Below are positions 20,462 through 29,373 of a stretch of DNA of 64,000 bases, one piece after another. The translations under genes were made by a program, and so were the position numbers. Source of the stretch: Amphiura filiformis (Eukaryota > Echinodermata > Ophiuroidea > Amphilepidida > Amphiuridae); NCBI RefSeq assembly GCF_039555335.1, contig NW_027305506.1, forward strand, positions 930,001-994,000. Direction: 5' to 3'. How positions within the stretch are numbered: position 1 is the first letter of the stretch; every line of letters starts with the position of its first letter. Below the pieces are notes generated by a model. That model did no database searches, was not told where the DNA came from, and saw only the letters and a program-made list of their open reading frames with translations.

Positions 20462-20540
20462 GCTGTCTGTTACAGTAGTTGTGCTTCTCATAATTGCAGC
20501 ATATATCACACAACCTGCCTAAGCTTTTCTGTTATAATTT
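20462..20540 (-). pseudogene. Diverged duplicate of the CDMCSNYE exon
   Basis: The minus strand reads SLGRLCDICCNYEKHNYCN before a stop, clearly related to GRPCDMCSNYELQLQ. It has a possible acceptor (TTATAACAG) upstream but a stop after about 22 codons. It is most likely a decayed duplicate; a truncating alternative exon is less likely. Confidence 0.7.
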
Positions 20541-20554
20541 CATGAACTTAAGGG

Positions 20555-20905
20555 TCGGTCACCACCTTTGCACAGTATTTTTGTTGGACCTGGGAGCACA
20601 TCAGATACACCAAATTGCATTCTGAGCATGAGGAATGTCCTTCTGATATTAAATAATTTAGATTTTTTGAAATTTGTGATATAATACAAATTTTATGGCA
20701 AATTATTGAAGTAAACTTTATAAATCATAAATCTAATGATCTGTACTTAAAGTGTATGTAGCTGGGATGAAAAGCCAACCATAAATTGAACATTTTGACT
20801 TTGAATTTTGACATAAAGTTTCCCAAATGACCTAAATTTTTTAGGTCTTTTATGAAATTCCATGTACACCTTTTAGCAATTTCAACCATATCATATGACA
20901 GCTGA
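20555..20905. repeat. Dispersed repeat, one arm of the 28-kb palindrome family
   Basis: The sequence from GGAGCACATCAGATACACCA through AATTGCATTCTGAGCATGAG and TTTATGGCAAATTATTG matches both arms of the palindrome at 28193-28830 and the segment at 37355-37565. It appears to be a partial copy of the same element. Confidence 0.75.
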
Positions 20906-21209
20906 TGTTGTTCTTGCCATCACAATAAATCTGAGCTCTCAACAAAAAATGAAGTTATGACCAACAACTTGATAATTCCCATCTCTGCTTCATAATATTA
21001 CCCACATCTAGCTTATCTTATCCCCATGTGCACTACCAGCCAAATTATTATTGTCTGCCCAGAATTCAATTAATGCTCTGCATGCTAGCCATAGACTTAA
21101 GTTTTCAGATATTTTCTCAAAATATCAAGAACAATATGGTTATGAAAATTTACAATTTTGAATTTACAATATTTAGAATTTAAACAAAAAAAATTATATA
21201 GGCTACCTA

Positions 21210-21662
21210 AGAACTATTTTGACTGGTTACAAAGATAAAGGTCTATAGCATGTACTTAGTCAATCAGATATATGGTAAGAATAGTCAGTAGGCCTGAAGG
21301 AGGTTAAGCTTAAAATTGTAAAAAAAGATCTATAAGCTATATTTTGATTGGTTACTCAGATGTTTATATCATGCAATTATCCAATCCGGGCCACTGTAAG
21401 AAAGGCACTGTAGGGGAAGCCAGACTCACCTGTTCTTGTAGTTGACTCTATTCAACCGATTTCACCCTATCTCTGATTGGCTCAATATAATATGACATAG
21501 CCCTCTTTGTAACCAATCAAAACAGTTCTTAGAGATTCAGACAGACTCGCATCTTCTTGTAGTCGACTCCAATCAACCTATTTTACCCTATCTCTGATTG
21601 GCATAATATATGATATAGTACTCTTTGTAACCAATCAACATAGTTCTTACAACCAGACTCAC
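21210..21662. repeat. Cluster of CCAAT hairpins with two decayed copies of the DWSRLQE exon end
   Basis: Hairpin elements lie at 21215-21275, 21340-21400, 21470-21530 and 21593-21655. Between them are two copies of the end of exon 21663-21790 on the minus strand. At 21426-21458 the donor CAG|GTGAGT is kept but the Trp codon is TAG. At 21541-21580 the donor is lost but the frame DWSRLQED is kept. The hairpin elements probably drove this duplication. Confidence 0.65.
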
Positions 21663-21790
21663 CTGTTCTTGTAGTCAACTCCAATCAACCTCACTGAAAA
21701 TTCTCTTGCCAGTTTATGAGGGGAAACTCTCTGATTTCATCCTGCCACTGGCTAAAACTGACTTGCTATCACCCATCTCAGGAGTGTCAC
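21663..21790 (-). pseudogene. RABEP-like: Rabaptin-like gene, exon before CDMCSNYE, with two in-frame stops
   Basis: This 128-bp exon lies between TTCTGTTGCAG|GT and CAG|GTGAGT. In the phase required by the next exon it reads DTPEMGDSKSVLASGRMKSE, SFPS, stop (TAA), TGKRIFSEVDWS, stop (TGA), LQEQ. The end fits the Trp-containing SETEWNLLQKE segment of human rabaptin-5 (from memory). A decayed neighbouring copy has CGA (Arg) where this one has TGA, so at least that stop looks like a C-to-T change. Skipping the exon would shift frame. The splice sites are intact, so this may be a recent lesion, an allele, or an error. Confidence 0.65.
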
Positions 21791-23281
21791 CTGCAACAGA
21801 AAATATGACAACAAAAAATGTTTAATTTATAACAATATTTTGATTGACACAAGTTTGGGAAATGCTGTGTTCAATTCGAAAGTTAACTCTATCCACAGGG
21901 GTGCCAACTGCAGACAACAAGTTTCGAAATTCAACAATTTCAGAAGGGCAACATTTTCATTAAAATGGGTACAAACAAGTCTAGTATTGGTTCATATCTC
22001 AAAAATTTGACTTTTTATGTTGAAGCCAATGCATGCAAAGCATTAAACCTCTATTCAGTTTGGATCAGACATGAGAGGTAAAGTTCTATAGGCATGTCTT
22101 ATTCCATATATCTAGTATTATTTCATTAAATAAACAAGACAACCTTTATAGAGCCGCTATTATTTTGTGATCAAAACTGCCAGTCAGCTCACAATGTTGG
22201 TACATGGGTAAATTTAGGCCCTACATGTATTTTGCTTTATTGGCAAACAGCTTTAAAATTTCACTTGAATCTGTCTTGCAGATACTGTAATGGGCTATTC
22301 CAGTTGAAATCCATACACCCCCTATGGAAGACATGATCTTAATCTTCTACACAGAGAGTGTAAATTTCAAATGGGATAACCTTTATGTGTGACTCCATTT
22401 GAAACCTACACTCCCTGTGTGGGAGATTAAGGTCATGTCTTCCATAGGGGGTGTATGGATTTCAGCTGGAACCGCTAGCTACGCCATGCACACACACGCC
22501 ATAGTGACCACTAAATTTCCTCTAAACATAGTTCAGGCAAGACAAAAAAATCAAAAACAAAAGACATGTAGTTTGTTTCTACTTGCAAAATGAAAATACT
22601 CAGACTTTGTTGTACTCTTACCAACACACCTTGTACCCATAGCCAGGCATGTATCCAGGCTGTTTCTACTGAGAGCACTTTACCAGAACATTGTATGCTT
22701 AGCGGCAAAAACCTACATTAATTTTTGCATGCCGTGTCAATAGGAAATAATGGTATGAACAGTTTCTACTAAGCTGGATAACAGATCACCCCTTGGTTAA
22801 TATGGTTATTATTCTCAGAACTAACATGCCAATCTATTTGCTGTCAAAGTGAATACATCATACCTTAGTTACTGGTTCACACTTGGTTTGCACACTAAGC
22901 AACCCCTTGACTTTGTGTTGTGATCTTTTGATTGAGGGTTCTGAGCACAGTTACCGTAAACCGATTTGACCTGGCAAAAGTCAAATTTGATGTCACACTA
23001 CAATGTCAAATATGAAGGTGGGATATTAGTGTTTGTACATATACTTTATTTGGGTTTTAAGTTTCAGTTTTAGATTTACGATCATCAAAATTTACAAAAG
23101 ACTGAATTCACAATGTTATGTAATTAGTTTAAAATCAGTCATTTATAGTATATGGGAAATTGGAGCCTCTAATAGAAAAATCTAACTTCATGTTTCACCA
23201 TTCAATCTTCATTTAACTGGATTTTTTTTGGAAAAATTGTGTCACAGTTCTCCTTCAAGGTGACTAATTAGGTTGACTTAC
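21791..23281. other. Non-coding stretch between the rabaptin and vWA-like exons
   Basis: Only a palindromic MITE (22292-22474) is recognised. No exon linking the vWA-like exons to the rabaptin exons was found. Confidence 0.5.
22292..22474. mobile_element. Palindromic MITE, well-kept copy (GAAATCCATACA family)
   Basis: The left end GGGCTATTCCAGTTGAAATC, then GGAAGACATGATCTTAATCT, is mirrored by AGATTAAGGTCATGTCTTCC, then GTATGGATTTCAGCTGGAAC. The element is about 183 bp long and nearly fully self-complementary. It is a non-autonomous DNA transposon; the superfamily is not clear. Confidence 0.85.
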
Positions 23282-23438
23282 TGCATTAGACTGCAAGCCA
23301 TAAGTCTTGTCTATATTCTTCACACGATTCAGCTGCCCTCCACTGCCCCTCTCTGCTACAAATCTGAGTATCTGGTCACTGTAGCCTGCTATGCAGACAT
23401 CATTTGGCTGTTGGTACATGTCAGATGAACTAGAAACA
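23282..23438 (-). CDS. Exon of a vWA-like protein, C-terminal part of the domain
   Basis: This 157-bp exon lies between TAATTTTCAG|T and GCA|GTAAGT. It codes for VSSSSDMYQQPNDVCIAGYS, then DQILRFVAERGSGGQLNRVK and NIDKTYGLQSNA. The pattern GxSDxILxFxxxxxxGxxxxxVKN resembles the end of von Willebrand A domains found with TROVE/TEP1-type proteins, as I remember them. It starts one base into a codon, which fits the two bases left by exon 24849-24925. It ends in phase 0, which does not fit the phase expected by rabaptin exon 21663-21790, so a missing exon or separate genes must be assumed. The function is not known; vWA domains usually mediate metal-dependent protein binding. Confidence 0.6.
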
Positions 23439-23580
23439 CTGAAAATTACACAGAAGTAACAAATAATATAACAATTACTTCTGTTTAAAAACATTGAAGG
23501 ATTTTTATGATTTTGTTCCTATTTACAAGAATTTAAACTGGCCAATAATCTGTTTGTTACATTTAACAAGAAGTCAAATT

Positions 23581-23935
23581 GGCTCAATCAATAAGGCGGT
23601 GACTATGGTGCGAGAGGTTGCGGGTTAGAACCCTGGCGGTGGTTTAGTTAGCTCTCATGGAAAAATTGAGTAAGCTTATTGTTAAAATTCCCCTGGACAA
23701 GGAACTTACTGCTAATTGTCTCATTGTATCCCATACGAAAATTGGGGTGCTGATCCTGGCTGCGAAGGTCAATTGTGGAATGTCGAGGATGTGCGCTTCT
23801 AAGCATCAAAAATGATGTGGGGCCATAGCGGTCAGTGACAACCTGTAAAGTATGCTGAGGCTTGTGGACCAACGTATAGGAAATGCGCCTGTGAATACCG
23901 CACTATAAATATTGTACTTTTCTGTCTTTTTTTTT
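23581..23935 (+). mobile_element. tRNA-derived SINE
   Basis: The tRNA-like head has a B box GGTTAGAACCC preceded by GCGAGAGGTTGCG. The body includes CCCCTGGACAAGGAACTTAC, and the 3' end has CCGCACTATAAATATTGTAC followed by an oligo-T run. The layout matches the SINE at 4795-5099, but the sequence is a different subfamily. Confidence 0.75.
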
Positions 23936-24043
23936 AATGTTAGAGATAATGAAATTGACCATGTTATCATGTGGTCTGACTATTTGGTACTAATCAGTAT
24001 AAATGTTGGTTTCTGAGACAAACATTGCCAACTTTGGTGCATT

Positions 24044-24183
24044 GGGCTATTCCAGTTGAAATACATAATACCCACTATGGAAGACATGACCTTAATCTCC
24101 CACATCCCATTCACACTCCCTGTGTGGAAGATTAAGGTCATGTCTTCCATAGGGGGTGTATTGATTTCAACTGGAATAATCCA
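24044..24183. mobile_element. Palindromic MITE, shortened copy (GAAATCCATACA family)
   Basis: The ends GGGCTATTCCAGTTGAAATA and TGATTTCAACTGGAATAATC are inverse. The middle is shorter than in the copy at 22292. Confidence 0.8.
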
Positions 24184-24363
24184 TTAAATACATACATCTT
24201 AACCACATTGTGCACCGTGGGATGAAGGTGGCAGGAGGAAGCCTGCCTCTTAAGAAAAAACTATTTCACATGAATGCGGTGGATTGGAAGCTAATTGACT
24301 TTGTTGTCCCTGTTTCCGCTCTAACTGGGCTCTTGCTCCCTGAGAGCAACCAGGCTGGTAAGT

Positions 24364-24548
24364 ACTATTCCACTTGAAATCCATACTGTGGAAGACATGA
24401 CCTTAATCTCCCACACAGGGGGTGTAGATTTCAAATGGAATCACCTATTAAGATAACCCCAATTACCCAATTCGAAATTCACACCCCTGTGTGGAAGATT
24501 AAGGTCATGTCTCCCACCTGGGGTGTATGGATTTCAACTGGAATAGCC
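24364..24548. mobile_element. Palindromic MITE (GAAATCCATACA family)
   Basis: Same family as 22292-22474, running from CTATTCCACTTGAAATCC to GGATTTCAACTGGAATAG, with both inner blocks kept. Confidence 0.82.
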
Positions 24549-24848
24549 TTCTGAGATAAATCAAAGATCCTAATACTGCAAAGCATGAAGTGTCTGTGTG
24601 CATGAAAATGTCATAAATTTTGTAAGTGCAGTTGATTTGCAAAATTTTAATGCACATGAATATGTTTTCTTCCTATAGCTTTCAGGAAAATTTCATGTTA
24701 CAGAACCATGGGTTTTCTCCAAAATGTGAAATTTTAAAGCTGTAAAAATAACATACTTTATTGTTTACCAGACATCAGTATTTCTCCCAAGTATCCCACT
24801 TGGATGTAGATATATATAACATTATTCTCCGATTGGCAAGATCATTAC

Positions 24849-24925
24849 TATCGGTATTTGCCCAGGAATGTTCCAATAAGACCACCTTCATCCACTCCAT
24901 CAGATAATATCACAATATTATCAAT
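24849..24925 (-). CDS. Exon of a vWA-like protein, core strand IDNIVILSDG
   Basis: The exon follows the acceptor CTTCCCAG|ATT and codes for IDNIVILSDGVDEGGLIGTF, then LGKYR. The hydrophobic strand followed by S-D-G is the typical fourth strand and metal-site loop of a von Willebrand A domain. I place the donor at CCGATA|GTAATG. It is not a strong site, but it ends the exon two bases into a codon, exactly the phase the exon at 23282-23438 needs, and it avoids the immediately following stop. Part of this exon and its surroundings is repeated imperfectly near 24970-25035. Confidence 0.55.
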
Positions 24926-25413
24926 CTGGGAAGAAAACAAACCAGTATCATTATCAGTAAATATATGACGGTATTTGCTGGGTTTGCCCAGGAATGTTCA
25001 AACCCAGGAAAGAAACCTGTATCATTATCAGTAACTAGACGTAAATTTACAAGCACTCTTTACTCAACAAAATTTACCATTCAAGTCCTTCCGCTACCCT
25101 CATCCTGCAAAATATGGGGCATGTAGCTTGTGTAATGTGTCATTTCCAACCCGCAACTCAGGGGATTGGACAGTAGACAAATCAATGTAAACATCAATCT
25201 CTTAGACAAGACACAATCCACGCTTTAATGCCTACAGATCAAAGAATTTACTTTAATGTAATAAATCTGAAAATGATAAACCTCCTGTTAAAGGGGAGGC
25301 ACCCAGCCTGTAGTGTTTTGTAGATTTCAAGGCAGTTAGGGTTTATATATATATTAACAACACATCAACCTAATTTTCAAATTCACTATAGCCTACAACG
25401 CATTATTAATTAC

Positions 25414-25483
25414 CTGGGTTTTATATCTGAGCATATCAAAGAGAATTGAAGATAGCCTGGTCATCGGAGTAGTCATTCATTGC
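25414..25483 (-). CDS. Exon of a vWA-like protein, with one in-frame TGA
   Basis: This 70-bp exon lies between TTTATGCAG|G and CAG|GTAATT. In the phase fixed by its neighbours it reads (L)Q, stop TGA, MTTPMTRLSSILFDMLRYKT, Q, then joins IDNIVILSDG. The helix before the vWA strand fits. Its third codon (counting the one completed from the upstream exon) is a TGA stop. Another frame reads AMNDYSDDQAIFNSL, so an indel or a wrong acceptor is possible. Confidence 0.45.
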
Positions 25484-25915
25484 CTGCATAAAGACATGAA
25501 GTAGAAATACTAATTGGCAAAGGTCAACCACCATACATTCACCCAGTGTTCGAAATAAGCACTTATCATCTTGTCCTCTTGTCCAAAAATCACTGGGGAC
25601 AACCAAATTGAGCTATGTACTTATCCCCTGGACAACCACTATATTTTACCCCCAAATATATGACACGTTTTGGGGACAACCAAAATGTTTTGAGGACAAG
25701 CAGAATTTATGCTTTAGTTGTCCTCGGGACAACCTCCATATTTTCCTTATTTCGGACACTGCATTCACCTCATACATAAACCTCAGATGTCGTCATGCTG
25801 ATGCGCGTATCATTATTAAGCACTTCATGGCTTTCAAATGCGCCGTAAGGATGTTTGTCAAAACGATGTGCAAATCAGCATGGCGTCAAATGATGACAGG
25901 TCTACCCGCAAAGGC
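25484..25915. other. Non-coding stretch
   Basis: No exon is seen. It includes tandem-like imperfect phrases around GGGGACAACCAA (25590-25730) that resemble a decayed repeat. Confidence 0.4.
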
Positions 25916-26135
25916 TTATGGGTGTATTCCTAATACATTCCCAATACATTTTTTGGGTGTATTCCTAGTACATTTGGATGTATTCCATATACATTTGGGT
26001 GTATTTCTAATTGATTTGGGTGTATTCCTAATACAATTGGGTGTATTCCTAATACATTTGGGTGCATTCCTAATAGACTTGGGTGTATTCCTAATACATT
26101 TGTGTGTATTTCTAATACACTTGGGTGTATTTCTA
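25916..26135 (+). repeat. 21-bp tandem repeat, about ten copies
   Basis: The unit is TTGGGTGTATTCCTAATACA with one more base, varied in most copies. Because the unit is a multiple of three, open frames run through it on both strands; I do not regard them as genes. Confidence 0.85.
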
Positions 26136-26320
26136 TTCTTCCAGTTCAAAACCATTCACCCCTATGGAAGACATGATCTTAATCTCCCACACAGGGAGTG
26201 TGAATTTCAAATAGGGTTACCTGAATAAGCGACTCTCATTTGAAATCTAAGCCCCCCTATATCTAGGATATAAGGTCATGTATTCCATAGGGGTATATGG
26301 ATTTCAAATTGAACAGCCCA
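26134..26320. mobile_element. Palindromic MITE (GAAATCCATACA family)
   Basis: The left end TTCCAGTTCAAAACCATTCA is followed by GGAAGACATGATCTTAATCT; the right end is ATGGATTTCAAATTGAACAG. It is diverged but complete. Confidence 0.75.
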
Positions 26321-26721
26321 TATGAGAGAAGTTGAGATACAAATGGTACAGAAAACTGTCAAAAGTAAAACAAAATATTGTTGGGCTGGAAACACCTCGT
26401 ATGTACTTGTGGCCCTTGAACATGTTTAAAAATAACTGCCAAGAGATTACAAAGAAGGTTTTGCTTGAAACACATGCTCAGGGGCAATAACATATAGGAG
26501 GATTTCCCTGCCCAATGATGAAAACCAGGTTTTGAATCATTCCATGTACACACAGAAATTTATCTCAAGCTTGATGGTACAAAATTGTAGATTTTTAAAT
26601 ATTTTATAAACTTTATATAAATTTCTAACAATGTTTCATATATGTATTTGATATCAAGCAAAATGTTTATATTTTGACACAGAGAGATTCTGGACATGTG
26701 TAATATCATAATGTGATGAAA

Positions 26722-27030
26722 TGGGCTATTCCAGATATCACTGGCATCCCCCCTAAAGAAGACACAGGATTCCCAACATTTCTAGCCTGTTTTTGCCCTG
26801 GGAATCTCCAAGAAATATCTCGTTCAATTCAAAACACAAAAGAAGACATGGAAATTACCAAGAAAATTAGCATTTTCAGCACGGTGGTAATTCCCAAGAA
26901 ATAATCTTTCTAAACCCTAAAGACGACATGGGAAGTTCCATTATGGGGGGGTTAAAATTAGCCTGGGGATGCTCAAAAATTTCAAGTAAAATTTGCTGTC
27001 TTCTTTAGGTTCCATAATGACGGCTGCCCG
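26722..27030. mobile_element. Related inverted-repeat element (CTAAAGAAGACA type)
   Basis: GGGCTATTCCAGATATCACT, then CCCTAAAGAAGACAC, is mirrored distally by GCTGTCTTCTTTAGG. The left end shares GGGCTATTCCAG with the main MITE family but the inside differs. The right end is less clear. Confidence 0.5.
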
Positions 27031-27512
27031 TTTCGGCAAGACAGAGAATTGATTCTCGCAACGATTCTCCTAAACTTAGTTTACAAGAATCAAAATTCTC
27101 CTAAAATCATCCCTATTCCAAAAGCAGTAAGTTGATTCGATTGATTCTTTCAAGATAAGTTTGTGAGAATCAATTTTTGTGTTCAACAAAACTGCACCAC
27201 ACTGATAACACATCCCACACAAACATCTCATAAGCTTATGTGTGGACAAACTTAATTTTGACCATTTGCCTTCAAACTGGCGCCACATTTTTTATTTAAA
27301 TTCCTTTTCATTCATATTTTCTCCAAATACTCTTAGAAAGGCGGTCTTTCAGAATATACAACAAAAATTTGAAATAGACTTTTCTACTTTGAGAGATTAA
27401 CCTTCTAAATTGGGTAAAGTTGTTTTTGGACCAGCCTGTATATGATGAGTGAAAAAAATATGAATGAATGATTTTTTTTAGTCTGATGAGCTTAATCAAT
27501 ATATCTACTTAC

Positions 27513-27654
27513 AGGTCATTATCCCATTCATAACAGGAATTTTCTCTTGTTGCCAATCGTTCGTTGGTGGCACTTGTTGATCGCTGCACTCTATTTATAT
27601 TTACACGCAGACTGGGTACCATGCTGTGATTAATGCTATTGACATCCCATAAGG
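27513..27654 (-). CDS. Exon of an unidentified protein upstream of the vWA-like exons
   Basis: This 142-bp exon lies between TTGTTTGCAG|CC and CCT|GTAAGT. Its frame, fixed by the phase of the next exon upstream, is open throughout: ALWDVNSINHSMVPSLRVNI, then NRVQRSTSATNERLATRENS and CYEWDNDL. I do not recognise the family. Both splice sites are strong and the phases match the exons at 27833 and 25414, which is the main reason for calling it coding. Confidence 0.5.
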
Positions 27655-27832
27655 CTGCAAACAACAAAAATGGTATGTTAGAAACAATACTATGCAAAAA
27701 TTATGAAACCCCAAGTAAATGACAAGATCATATTTAGACTGCTCAGTGGTTAAGTGCAATAGCTGCCACATGTAGCTGCCATGTGTCAATGAGTAAATTG
27801 CCAAATGTTCACAGGGCAGCTATTACACTTAC

Positions 27833-28096
27833 CAACATCTCGCACTGGAGCAGTCGATTTGTGCCCTGAAATCCTCACATGTGATCTCATTAGACAAGAC
27901 ATTCTAGGATTTGGCAAAATCTTTGTGAAGACAAAGGTTTTGAGCAACAAAAAAGTTAGATATATGTAAAGGTATCCTGCTATCATGTCATCAGTGAACC
28001 ACAAGAAATTGTGTGCTGGCAAAATTTGACCAGTCATATCCACACCCAGGCATTTCACTGTTGGCCACACATCACCCTTGTACATTATCCAAGGGT
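27833..28096 (-). CDS. Exon of an unidentified protein in the same chain
   Basis: This 264-bp exon is open throughout and lies between TTTAATTTAG|AC and GTTG|GTAAGT. It includes PWIMYKGDVWPTVKCLGVDM, then TGQILPAHNFLWFTDDMIAG and, further on, GHKSTAPVRDV. YKGDVxPxVKxxxVDMxG resembles a vWA strand (YKxEVNPxIKxFxVDLxG in TROVE-type vWA proteins, from memory). However, that segment should follow IDNIVILSDG, not precede it, so the resemblance may be chance, or the protein may have two such domains. Confidence 0.48.
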
Positions 28097-28192
28097 CTAA
28101 ATTAAACAATGTCAAAGGTGGATAGATACAGATCCATTTGTTTTATTCTGTTGAGAGGAAATTGCACAATTATACACTTAAGGGCTGGGGTA

Positions 28193-28830
28193 TGAACGTT
28201 TGGACAGTATTTATTTTGGGACATTGGAGCACATCAGACATATCGAATTGCATTCTGAATATGAAGAATGTCATTCCGATATCAAATAATTTTGATTTTT
28301 TGAAATTCGCAATTTAATACACATTTTATGGCAAATCATTAAAATTGATATTTTTGATATTTAACAGTACTTGAAGTAAACTTTATAAATCTGATGGTTT
28401 ATACTTAAAGTGTATGTAGGTGGGATGAAAAGCCCGACGATCAATTGAAAATTTTGACCTTTCAGATAAAGATATGGATTTTTTTCCCAAAACACCAAAA
28501 AAAAATTAGGTCTTTTTGGGAAAAAATCCATATCTTCAATATGAAAGGTCAAAATTTTCAATTGACCGTCGGCTTTTCCTCCCTGCTACATACACTTTAA
28601 GAATATATCATTAGATTTATATAATTTACTTCGAGGACTGTTATATATCAAAAATTTGAAAAATATCAAATTTTTATAATTTGTCATAAAATTTGTATTA
28701 TATTGTGATTTTTAAAAAATGAAAATTATTTGATATCAGAAAGACATGCTTCGTATTCAGAATGCAATTCGATAGGTCTGAGGTGCTCTCATGTCCCACA
28801 AAAAATACCGTCGAAACGCAATAAACGCTC
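28193..28830. mobile_element. Long palindrome, about 640 bp with arms of about 310 bp
   Basis: GGACATTGGAGCACATCAGA, AATTGCATTCTGAATATG, TTTATGGCAAAT and AAAGTGTATGTAGGTGGGAT on the left are all found inverted on the right (for example GCTACATACACTTTAAG and TTCAGAATGCAATTCG). The centre is TTTTTCCCAAAACACC against the inverse near 28510. Partial copies lie at 20555-20905 and 37355-37565. Confidence 0.85.
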
Positions 28831-29270
28831 ATTTTGGATCCCTTAATTTTTATGCTGGTTTCAGCACAACATGTGCTTGATCCTGTCATCCAAGATTTAA
28901 GTCATAATTTTCATACTTTTTATTGTTTTATGAATAAAATATCTTTTCTGGTTTTCATTGTGACATGATCAAGGGGAATTACTCTAATTTGGCTAATATT
29001 GATTTACATGGGGTGTGCATGAAAATGTAGTATTTCTGATGGGCTAGTAACTACATTAGACTCGCATGAATCCGTATCATAAACAGGAATAACTGTCACC
29101 AAAATGTTGCATTTTTTCATCAATTTTCAGGGATAGATCTCATATGGATAATAAACAACCTCTGCCCAACCCACCCACCCCAAATTAAAACAAGGATGAG
29201 ATGCAAATACAGGTAGGGGGCAGTCAAATGTTTACTGAATGAGGAGGGGAGATTTTATTGAATCACTTAC

Positions 29271-29373
29271 CATTTCCAGGAATAATCTGCATTAGCAAGA
29301 GAGGTTCTCTGTCATATGAGGTTGCTCTATTGATGCATCACAATCACAACCAAGACTGCTTGTTTTTTGGGAA
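29271..29373 (-). other. Possible exon upstream of the unidentified gene
   Basis: It lies between TTATTTACAG|TTC and ATG|GTAAGT and ends one base into a codon, which completes GAC with the next exon (28096). The last 22 codons are open (INRATSYDREPLLLMQIIPG, N), but two TGA stops occur in the first part. It may be a decayed exon, or use another acceptor. Confidence 0.3.

Noticed and set aside
25608-26228. 206-residue frame with FLIHLGV repeats
   Set aside because: The repeat part is a 21-bp AT-rich tandem array that is open on both strands; the flanks lack coding likeness.
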